Positions 36,229 to 64,000 of a stretch of 64,000 bases of DNA are shown here, piece after piece (position 1 is the stretch's first letter; each line of letters starts with the position of its first letter). Under the pieces are notes generated by a model. The model was not told the DNA's origin. It made no database searches and was given only the letters and a program-made list of their open reading frames with translations. The DNA is from Lophius americanus. Taxonomy: Eukaryota; Chordata; Actinopteri; Lophiiformes; Lophiidae. The position numbers were made by a program, and so were the translations under genes. The DNA is taken from the NCBI GenBank assembly GCA_037951165.1, contig JBBDHG010000028.1, forward strand, positions 3,416,501 to 3,480,500, in the 5' to 3' direction.

Positions 36229-36262
36229 TGTTTGATGGATGGATGGACGGATGGATGGATGG
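35985..36262. repeat. (GATA)n array with GGAT flanks
   Basis: A GATA tetranucleotide tract of about 190 bp, nearly uninterrupted, is flanked on both sides by (GGAT)n/(GGAC) units. The long antisense frames of Tyr-Leu-Ser-Ile through it are repeat artefacts. GATA (Bkm-type) arrays are common in fish. Confidence 0.95.
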
Positions 36263-36429
36263 ATGGACTATAATAAATAAAGTGGTTTGATGGCAACACA
36301 TTCGGTTGCATTGTTGGTTTAGATTTTGTTCCATTTTATTCAAATACTGGAAACTGGATGAAAAGAAGAATAAAACAGTATTTAAATGGGAGGGTTGGAT
36401 GAAGCAGCAAATCTGTGGGAGTGACAAAA

Positions 36430-36526
36430 AAGAGAAAGGGAGGGAAAAGAGGAGAATAGAGAGACAGCAGCACCAAACTCTCTGCCTTCTTTCTCCTTGT
36501 GACTCCGGGCTGAGATCAACATTTAG
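36430..36526 (+). other. loxl4: Probable 5'UTR exon of loxl4
   Basis: Sequence before 36526 ends in ATTTAG followed by a strong donor GTGAGT. The loxl4 start codon at 37390 comes one base after a good acceptor (pyrimidine-rich tract ending CCAG at 37388). This implies an untranslated exon spliced to the ATG exon. The 5' edge given here is a guess. Confidence 0.4.
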
Positions 36527-37389
36527 GTGAGTCCTACTCAACCGTTTCTTTTTTCTATGACACATATTTTATATCAATTTCAGCCTTCACTGCTTGGAAT
36601 TTGATTACATTTTCATCTACACTCACCTCTTCTTTCACAATCTCAGTTCAGCCCTAATTGGTCTGAAGTTGTGTAGTTTTTTTTGTTGTTTTTTTTACAA
36701 TAATTACTTGCACTACATTTAGGCAAATGAAATACATCCCCTGCTTGGATGAATTTATTAAAAGGTGCATCTTTTCATACTCCACATTTCCGCTCGCTCC
36801 TTCTCTCAACGCAGAAGAAACATTTTTCTTTTGTGGTCGCAGGTTGATCAGGTTAATCATTACTCATTAACCCAACTGGCCTCAGAGGTGAAAAGCTGCT
36901 CTTCATATATGTGTGTAAACTTTTTTAGTGATGTTGTTAGTTTGCTTTTGCTTCTGTCTGTTTCACTAAATATACATCCAAGCCTGGGGGTTAGCAGAAA
37001 ACCAAAATTTCCGTTTGCTTGAGAGAGAGGATACTTTTAGCCTTGGTTACTACTCCTCTTGCCCTGACTGGGCCACATTTTCACGATGTCTCTCAAGTCT
37101 CTGACTGTCCTTTAAATGACTCAGATTACTTCAAAGCGTGTATAGAGTGTACTTTAATCCATCTTTCATTTTACGTTGGAATGTCCCAGTATAGTGAGAG
37201 GAGATGTTTCTAATTATATGTTTTGTCATGAATGGAATTTGAGTTTCAGGGGTTTGTGTGATTTGGGGATTTTTGTGGTAACCTGTGCATGGAGGGCTCC
37301 ATCTTTGCATACAACTTGTAAGAACTCTGAACCGTACCATCTTAGCCCTTACACTTCTTTCTCTTCCTCCCGGCCCTTTTAAATCCAGG

Positions 37390-56861
<19,472 letters not shown>

Positions 56862-57479
56862 ATTAACAGATTTAAGGATGGAACAAGTGTACTCCTCACT
56901 GCACCTCAACACGTCAGAGGAAAGAGGTTGAGTGACAAAGATTCCAGTAAGTAGAAGACAGATGAGGGTCAGAGGGAGGAAGGAAGGAGACCAGGATGAT
57001 ATGGTGGTGGGGGGGAAGCATTTGGTAAGAAATATTCATTAGGTTCTGTTGACTGATTGTAATCAGCAATGACTCTTCCTGTTTGTACGTCAAAGAAATT
57101 TAAAGGCAAATGTAGAGAGAGGAGACAGCAAAAAAAAAAAAAGGCAAAAGGTCAATGGTCAGTTTTGTCAACGTGAAAAAGTACAGAGTTGGTAGTTAAT
57201 CATTTGAAAAATGTGTCTTGATTTATGTAACAACATCAATTACATTGATCAAAACAGAAGCGTATTTAAGAAAAGGATACCATGAAGGCCCATGAGAAGA
57301 AAACATCTCCAGGTTGTTGTTGGTATCAACCCAAGGAACAGACAGTCCACAAAACTCTCCATGTACTTTGGTGCTTTCACAGTTCATGATACAAATGTAG
57401 TATTTCCTGTTGCAACTGTGTCTCCTTTGGTTTTGATTGAGAATTTTTCACTTCATGGTGCTATTTTACCTTCATTTTG

Positions 57480-57759
57480 AATAAATATTGTAATGTATTG
57501 CAAACGTATTGTCATGTACAGTTTTATATTACCTCTTTGGAATATTTTTCTTTTGGGAAGATATGTTATGCATCATTTTCATGTTCTTTTGAGACTTGTC
57601 CCTGTCTGGCTGTTGAAAGTTTTGTATTGTTAATTTTATAAATATATATTTTCACCTATTTGCTCTTTACATGTAACATGGGCAACATCAGATGAGATAT
57701 GTTTGTTAACACGGTATACGGCCTTTAACACTACTTGGTAATGGTAATTAAAGAATAAA
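57480..57759 (+). terminator. loxl4 polyadenylation signals
   Basis: AATAAA at 57480-57485 and again at 57754-57759. The first would give a 3'UTR of about 0.64 kb, the second about 0.9 kb; the sequence does not decide between them. Confidence 0.5.
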
Positions 57760-59422
57760 TGTCAGAATGACAACCTGTATTGTTATTCAAGGTTTTTTTT
57801 TATAAAATAGATAAAGGTTCCTGTCAAGTTTGTGCAAAACGTTTGTGAAATGTGCTACCCCCTTAAAACTGACTTAATAGTTAATGAGATAGGAAACATA
57901 ATTTGATAGATTTTCTTACATTTGATAAATAGGCTCACAAATTCAAAATGAACATTTTACAGTAAACAACTCTGTGTCAATGTTGATTGTCTTATAGTCT
58001 TATCACAGCTACAAGTCGACTCCATTGCTTCCCTCAGCTGTTTTAAAAAGAAACGACCTAAAATGGGAGCCTGAGCTAACCCGTGTTTTTATGGTTGTTT
58101 CCAACCGCATTCTAATTGATGAGCACATACTGACAGTGGAAACTCGCAGCCGCTCATTGTCACATTACATAGGCTATACTTTTAACTAGGCTTCGTGACT
58201 TTGACCTCATTCTCCCCTTTTGTGAGTTGGAGTATGAACATTTTCACCATCTAAAAGCAAAATAACAAATTCAAATCAGATTAGCCATATGAGTGCATGA
58301 AGAAAAGAAAACGTTTGTTTTGATTGGTTTCTGTCAGTCAGATTCATATTTACTTTCACAAACCTACATCCAGTCGTCCAAAGACCATAAACCTAACAGC
58401 CAGCGCTGCAGCTACAAATGACTATAACGGAATAATACTAAATGCTAAAGTACTGTAGTACCTTCAAAGGCTCATTTCATTTCAATAGTAGAAAGAATTG
58501 GAGATGAGACCTGAAGACAGCAAACCCATTTACCTACAGTTCATCAACATTAGCCACCATAAGGTATGGGTCGTATTAGGAAAAGTAAGGAATAGAGTTT
58601 CATTTTTATTCATCTAATTTTCCTTTTGTTAGAAACTAGATTGTCTCTCAATATTTACACCATTACTTTAGGTGGGAATCATCTCAAGCAGCCGGTGCGA
58701 CTGACCCGCTAGTGCAGAAGTAGTTCATAGATGGATACATCTCTCCGGACAATTCCTTTTGCTCCATGACATGACAGTGTTACTGAGTTGGAACTAAAAA
58801 CCACTACTTACCCAGTAGTGGTTTGTGTTTGTGTAGTTAATCTAATGGTTGTGTGCGAGGCACCCAGCCAGTAGGCTGCTCTGCGGCACATCACCCCCTC
58901 GTGAAGCCACAGCAAAGCACCAGATTATAGGCAGGGCTGAGATCCCACACGATGGTGGGGCATAAGAAGCGTGAAGCACTCAGAGGTCTGGCGGTTCTTC
59001 TGGCACACACTCCTTATAGGTTTGGTTTCATTCCACACTGGAGGTCATTTAAGTAGATTGTGAGAAAGTTACTTACAGATCAACTGAGACCAGCTGGTGG
59101 CTGGCTCCAACCCTTTTCTGGCCTCCAGAAGGTTTAATCTTAAATGATGACTTTTCAAGGTGTCATGTGTCTTTTTGTCTTTCAACAAATATTGTCTTGA
59201 AAACAATCACTCAAACAAAGACAGCTTAACCTACCTACCTAACCCTTAATACAAATTCAGAGTCATCATATTTTGGTCCCCAAACCCCTTTACTGATTAC
59301 CTAATATTATTATCAATTAATTAATTGTGAAAAATGTTTTATTGAGTAAGACGGAATCAAATCACATGATGACAATGATCATTGTCAACTATAGCATTAA
59401 ATCACAACAAAAAGCCTTATTA

Positions 59423-59423
59423 A

Positions 59424-59467
<44 letters not shown>
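59423..59467. repeat. (ATT)n microsatellite
   Basis: About 45 bp of ATT trinucleotide. Confidence 0.9.
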
Positions 59468-59471
<4 letters not shown>

Positions 59472-59814
59472 ACATTTTTAATAATAAAGTAAATAATAAT
59501 TTATCTTGCATCAGCAAGAATGTTCTGGGTTCAAAATATGATAAGATATACATTCCAATGATATGTGATAAGATAAAATATAATACAAAACAATGTGATA
59601 TTTCATTAACTTTGCAAAGTTTTCCTTTGGCTCAGTGTCATTATTTATAATAAAGTCATTCCCCAATCCCTACTTTCATTGAAAACAGCAGTGTTGCAGA
59701 CACTGTAAGGAGATATTTTTCTCCAAAACTTTCACATTGCTAGGTTAAAAGCCCAGTATATATCTATATCGTTTGTTTTGGATGTTAGTGGAGGAAGGCG
59801 TGACGGTTGAGTTG

Positions 59815-59984
59815 GGTGCATCCGGTTTCCGCCCACAATCCAAAAACGTGCATTGTGGGTGAATTGCTGATGACAAATGGACCATAGTCAGACTGAATGT
59901 GAGCCTGAATGGCTGTTTTGGCCCTGTGAGAAGCTGGGAACTGGTCCAGTGTACCCCATCGGTGTCTGCTGAGATGGACTCCAC
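59815..59984 (+). mobile_element. Dispersed fish repeat (LINE 3'-end-like)
   Basis: Ordered words CCGGTTTCCGCCCACA, TCCAAAAACGTGCA, GAATGTGAGCCTGAATGG and GCCCTGTGAGAAGCTGG resemble a repeat present in very many copies in teleosts, probably an RTE-type LINE tail. Diverged copy without coding capacity. Confidence 0.6.
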
Positions 59985-60375
59985 TGTAAACTGTTAAATA
60001 GTAGAACAACTGACAAATTAATACATTCATTCAAAATGTAACTGTAGCTTTGTTTTTGGAGATCTCCCCAATCAAATAAATGTTGTTACACTCAAGGCCC
60101 TGCCTTTCCTTTCATACACACTCTCAAGGCCTTTTTCCTCTGAAAGCATATTCACTCCTGATGCTTCTGCTGCACTAACACATCTTTGGAAACAAGAATC
60201 TCCAGAAAGTAATGAATATGCGCAGACATAACCACGAATGCTTACTGTAATGAGCACAGAATCTAACGTGGAACGGCGCCTCCTCTGGGGCAGCAGCACT
60301 TTAATTAGCTAGCAGAGCCGCGTGGCACCACCTCAGTCATCCTCAGCCAATGAGCTCAACAGTTACAGAAGCTGG

Positions 60376-60489
60376 ATTTTATACAGCACTAATGATTTTA
60401 TACAGCACTAATGATTTTATACAGCACTAATGATTTTATAAAGCACTAATGATTTTATACAGCACTAATGATTTTATACAGCACTAATG
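60376..60489 (+). repeat. 19-bp minisatellite, six copies
   Basis: Six head-to-tail copies of ATTTTATACAGCACTAATG start at 60376, 60395, 60414, 60433, 60452 and 60471. Only the fourth differs (TATAAAG for TATACAG). The near-identity suggests recent expansion. Confidence 0.97.
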
Positions 60490-60639
60490 AGCTGCACTGG
60501 GTTGGATTTAATGAATTTCACACAAATACTCATCCAGGCACGCACAACCACATTTTTCACCATGTATGTGTGCAACTCTCTCTTATAATAATTCACTGAC
60601 ATAACAACAGGTCAAACATTTGGAGAACCTTTTAGTTTG

Positions 60640-62610
60640 AATCTTTTGCAACACAACGACCACTGCTTAAAAAGCTGACACTTGATCCAGAGGCTTTAGC
60701 AAATTACAGGCCGATATCTAACCTTCCCTTCCTCCTTAAAATCTTAGAGAAAGTGGTAGCCAAACAGTTGTGTCAATTTCTGCGTAACAATAGTTTATTT
60801 GAGGATTTCCTGTCAGGTTTAAGAGTTCACCATAGTACAGAAACAGCACTGGTCAAAGTTACAAATGACCTTTTAATGGCTTCAGATGAGGAACTGGCCT
60901 CTGTTCTGGTCTTGTTAGATCTTAGTGCTGCATTCAAATTCTAATTCTTAATTGGCATCAAATACACTGCATTAAATTAGTTTAAGTCATATTTATGTGA
61001 CAGATCTCAGTGTGTATCTGTTAACAATGAATCCTCCACGGATAGCAAAGTTATGCAGGTATGCATGCCCACGGAGTTCCCCAGGGATCTGTGCTTTATT
61101 CACATTATATTTGCTCCCTTTAGGCAACATTATCAGGAAACACTCCATAAACTTTCACTGTTATGCAGATGGCAAACAATTGTACTTACCAATGAAACTG
61201 GGTGAATCTAATCACTTATCCAATTTAGAGGCCTGTCTCAAAGACATTAAGACCTGGTTGACCTGCAACTTCTTCTTATTAAATTCAGATAAAACTGAAG
61301 TAATGTGCCGGGACCCAAGCATCTTAGAAACAATTTATCTCAAAATATAACTGCTCTGGATGGTATGACCTTTGACTCCAGCACCACTGTGAGGAACCTG
61401 GGAGATATCTTTGATCAGTTCCTTTGACTCCCACATAAAACAGATTTCTAGGACTGCCCTTTTTCTTCTGCGTAATATCCCTAAAATTCTCTCGCAAAAA
61501 GATGCAGAATAGTTAATTCATGCATTTGTTACTTCCAGGCTGGATTACTGTAGTGCCATACTAGCAGGCAGCCCCCATAAGTCTCTGAAGCCCCTCCAGC
61601 TGATCCAAAATGCTGCTGCACGTGTGCTGACCAGAACCAGGTTAAAAGGACATATCTCTCCTGTATTAGCATCCCTTCATTGGCTCACGGTAAAATCTAG
61701 AATTTAATTGAATTTGAATTGAATTCCAAAATCCTTCTGCTCACGTAAAAAGCTCTTAACGGTCAGGCACCAACGTATCTGAAGGAGCTCATAGTTCCAT
61801 GGGGAGCCAGAGCTTTCAGCTATCAGTCTCCTCTCCTGTGGAACCATCTACCAGTCTCAATTCGGGGGGGCAGAGACCCTCACTACATTTAAAAGTAGGT
61901 TTAAAACCTTCCTTTATGATAACGCTTATAATTAAGACTGGCATAAGCTAGCTCTTAGCTATGCTGCTATAGGTTTAGACTGCTAGGGGATCTCCCATGA
62001 TGCACTGAGCTTTTCTCTCTTCCTCTCTCACTATCCCTCTTTATACATCCCTCTCACTTTAACGCATGTTACTAACTTCTTCCCTGGAGTGTTTTCTGCT
62101 TTGTCACCCTGTAAAGTCACATGGTTGGTGACTGCATCTGCTGCTGTGTCCACTGATTTCAAGATGATCATGATGATGATTACAATTATTATTATTATTA
62201 TTATTATTATTGTATAGTATTTCCCCATAAGTTATTGCCTAATGTTATATTATTATTATTGTTATAATCAACCTGGGATCCCTGCTGCCGCTGCGGCCAG
62301 CCCGACCGTGGAGAAGCGTGGGAAAGTGGATTAGCATAGCTGATATCGTTGCTTCTCTCTCTCTCCCCCCACAAACCAAACCGTTCCTGGCAGTAGGCCG
62401 TCCACCCTGAGTCTTGGATCTGCTCGAGGTTTCTGCCCGTTAAAAGGCAGTTTTTCTCGCCACTGTCACCAAGTGCTTGCTCAAGGAGGAAGTTGTTGGG
62501 TCTCTATACATAATTATTTAAAGAGTTTGTTCTAGACCTGCTCGTTCTGGAAAGCACCTTGACACAAGTGTTTTTGTGAATTGTGAATTGTGAATTTGAT
62601 TCAGACGACA
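60640..62610 (+). mobile_element. L2-like LINE, 5'-truncated and inactivated
   Basis: In order: PLLKKLTLDPEALANYRPIS, LEKVVAKQL, HHSTETALVKV, LVLLDLSAAF, a PQGSVL region with frame breaks, NFHCYADGKQLYL, LNSDKTEVM, TSRLDYCSAIL, QNAAARVLTRTR and SLHWLTVKSRI. Stops and frameshifts occur after LSAAF, near 61040, 61430 and 61510. The catalytic motif reads YADG rather than YADD. The 3'UTR ends in GTGAATT repeats near 62580, typical of L2 tails. No endonuclease part is present. Confidence 0.85.
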
Positions 62611-62799
62611 TCGTTTCTCTCTTCCACAACTTTTTCAAAAGCCGTGAATCTTATCTTTTTATGACTAAAAAAGCCTGCACGTTCAAATCTAAAGCAGTTT
62701 AAAGAGCTGTGATTAAATCCCAATGTTTTCTTCATCATGGAATAATTCAACGTAGACTCTGTGCTACGGAGATCCCTAGTTCCTCAGAAGAAGGAAGAG

Positions 62800-62995
62800 G
62801 AGTTTTGTCCCCTAGTCAGAAGGGTGGTGGTTTTATTCCTGGACCAACTGTGCAGTTTACATGTTGTAGCGCCCTTGAGCAAGACCCAGAACGCTGGGTG
62901 CTTCACAGGGGCTCCCACTGACACCATCCTCAGTTAATGGTCAATGCAGAGAACTAATTTCACAATGTGTTACTGTGTATGACAAAGTGATAATA
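62800..62995 (+). mobile_element. SINE relic
   Basis: GGTGGTGGTTTTATTCCTGG resembles a decayed tRNA-type B box, followed by GCCCTTGAGCAAGACCC and GGTCAATGCAGAGAACTAAT, ending in a TAATAAA-type tail. This matches the body of common teleost tRNA-derived SINEs. Confidence 0.5.
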
Positions 62996-62999
62996 AAGA

Positions 63000-63290
63000 G
63001 TAAACACATTTATTTTTTTACCTATGTCCGTTTGTTTGTAGGTGTATTTCTTGTTGAGATCACACAGAGACCGCTGGACAGATTTCTATGGCATTTGGTG
63101 CAAGGATGGGCCAGGAATACATTCCATGTAGATGCACATCTGAATAGAGAGAAAACTACAGAACTGTTGTCGTATAACATCAGCGGAGGAGTAGAGGCAT
63201 GGGACGAGCAACCCAGACACATTTGGGATATTTGGTGACGGTGAGGGTACACACTCTACTCAGAGCCTCTATTTTAGTGTTCAATATTCA
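63000..63290 (+). mobile_element. Dispersed fish repeat, diverged copy
   Basis: Starts near GTCCGTTTGTTTGTAGG, continues with GGACAGATTTCTATGGCATT and GTGCAAGGATGGGCCAGG, and ends AGGGTACACACTCTACTCAGAG. These words recall a frequent non-coding teleost repeat; the family name is not certain. Confidence 0.45.
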
Positions 63291-63514
63291 ATTACTACAT
63301 CCCAAAAGGGAGTTATGTTCTTGCTGGCATTGCTTTGACTGTTTGTCTCTTAGCAAGGATTTCGATTCGAGAGGTCCGGTTATAGCCTGAGAAAAGATTA
63401 GATAGATTTTAACCAGATGAATCCACAATTCTTTCTAGGGGCTTTTTTTGTAGGGCTAAGGGAAGATTCACTAGTGTGAGCTACTAATTGTAAAAGTCAC
63501 TGGTGTGAGATAAT

Positions 63515-63700
63515 AAATAATCAGTGGTGCATAGTAACCAAGTGCATTTACTTAAGCACTGTACTTAAGTACCTTTCTGAGGTACCCGTGCTATTATATT
63601 CATTTTTTTGGTACTTGATACTTTCTACCCCACTCCATTTATCTGACAGCTGAAGTTAAGTTATTTTCCATATTACAGCTGTCATACACTTCATGTATCT
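63515..63700 (+). mobile_element. Dispersed fish repeat (TACTTAAGTA-rich)
   Basis: GTACTTAAGTACC, TGAGGTACC and CTACCCCACTCCATTTATCTGACAGCTG (read in pieces) match a non-coding repeat widespread in teleosts. A faint related stretch occurs near 8940-8970. Confidence 0.45.
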
Positions 63701-64000
63701 CCAATTAAAGGAATAAATAGTTTTTTATGGGTTGAGTAAATTCTCACTTGTACTTGTTAAGCTAAATAAAGTATTTATAAACAGTCTTAAATTTTACAGA
63801 AAATGTCAAAAAAATGAAAACAGGCTTCAGTTGAGAAAGGTTTACTCTAGAGATCAGGAACAAGATGCTATTAACAGGCTATGATGATCTTTTCAATTAC
63901 TTAACAGCACGGAAAAGTTAAGATTACATCACACTTTCACATCTACAGCAGCAGCACTGGCCCATGCATTAATGCAGTGATCCAAAAACAACCTATGTAA

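Larger units (their letters stand above)
34109..36430. other. Intergenic spacer between tekt4 and loxl4
   Basis: About 2.3 kb. A candidate tekt4 polyadenylation signal AATAAA lies at 34386-34391. The stretch also has a CTCF-core match (35377-35390) and the GATA array (35985-36262). No gene is seen. Confidence 0.6.
57760..64000. other. Intergenic spacer downstream of loxl4
   Basis: No gene supported. Contains an ATT microsatellite (59423-59467), a dispersed-repeat copy (59815-59984), a 19-bp minisatellite (60376-60489), a degraded LINE (60640-62610), a SINE relic (62800-62995) and two further dispersed repeats (63000-63290, 63515-63700). From 57760 to about 59400 I see nothing. Confidence 0.6.

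Noticed and set aside
35915..36565. 216-codon antisense frame of Tyr-Leu-Ser-Ile repeats
   Set aside because: Translation of the GATA array; no family similarity outside it.

Overview
This is a stretch of a ray-finned (teleost) fish nuclear genome. Three vertebrate genes with GT-AG introns can be assembled on the + strand. Introns and spacers are AT-rich and full of fish-type repeats: L2/CR1/Rex-like LINE fragments, Tc1/mariner, hAT and PIF/Harbinger relics, SINE pieces, and TG, GATA, TTC and ATT microsatellites. No rRNA, convincing tRNA, CRISPR array, bacterial operon or viral genome was seen. I infer a teleost from the repeat families together with the gene content; the species cannot be named from sequence alone.

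Layout. 1-9120 is a repeat-rich spacer. 9387-15733 is metrnl (meteorin-like), five coding exons giving a 293-residue secreted protein; its promoter region carries a perfect CRE and a TATA-like box. 15734-29880 is a second spacer with a hAT element, LINE copies, a Tc1/mariner transposase relic and a small antisense ORF of unknown status. 30018-34108 is tekt4 (tektin-4), seven coding exons and 444 residues, preceded by an RFX X-box next to a forkhead motif. 34109-36430 is a short spacer with a perfect CTCF-core match and a large GATA array. 37390-56861 is loxl4 (lysyl oxidase-like 4), fourteen coding exons and 909 residues plus a probable upstream 5'UTR exon; it has four SRCR domains and a lysyl oxidase domain with the copper-site histidines and both LTQ cofactor residues. 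57486-64000 is spacer with a degraded L2-like LINE, a 19-bp minisatellite and other dispersed repeats.

The three genes do unrelated jobs (secreted cytokine-like factor, axonemal filament protein, extracellular matrix cross-linking enzyme) and show no sign of working together. All reading frames stay open across the splice junctions I chose, and each protein matches its family end to end.

The observations most worth checking are a roughly 185-residue basic, repeat-bearing linker between SRCR1 and SRCR2 of loxl4, the X-box/forkhead pair at tekt4, two perfect CREs at metrnl, a CTCF-type motif between tekt4 and loxl4, and two long inverted repeats in loxl4 introns. I did not find a clearly new multi-gene system.
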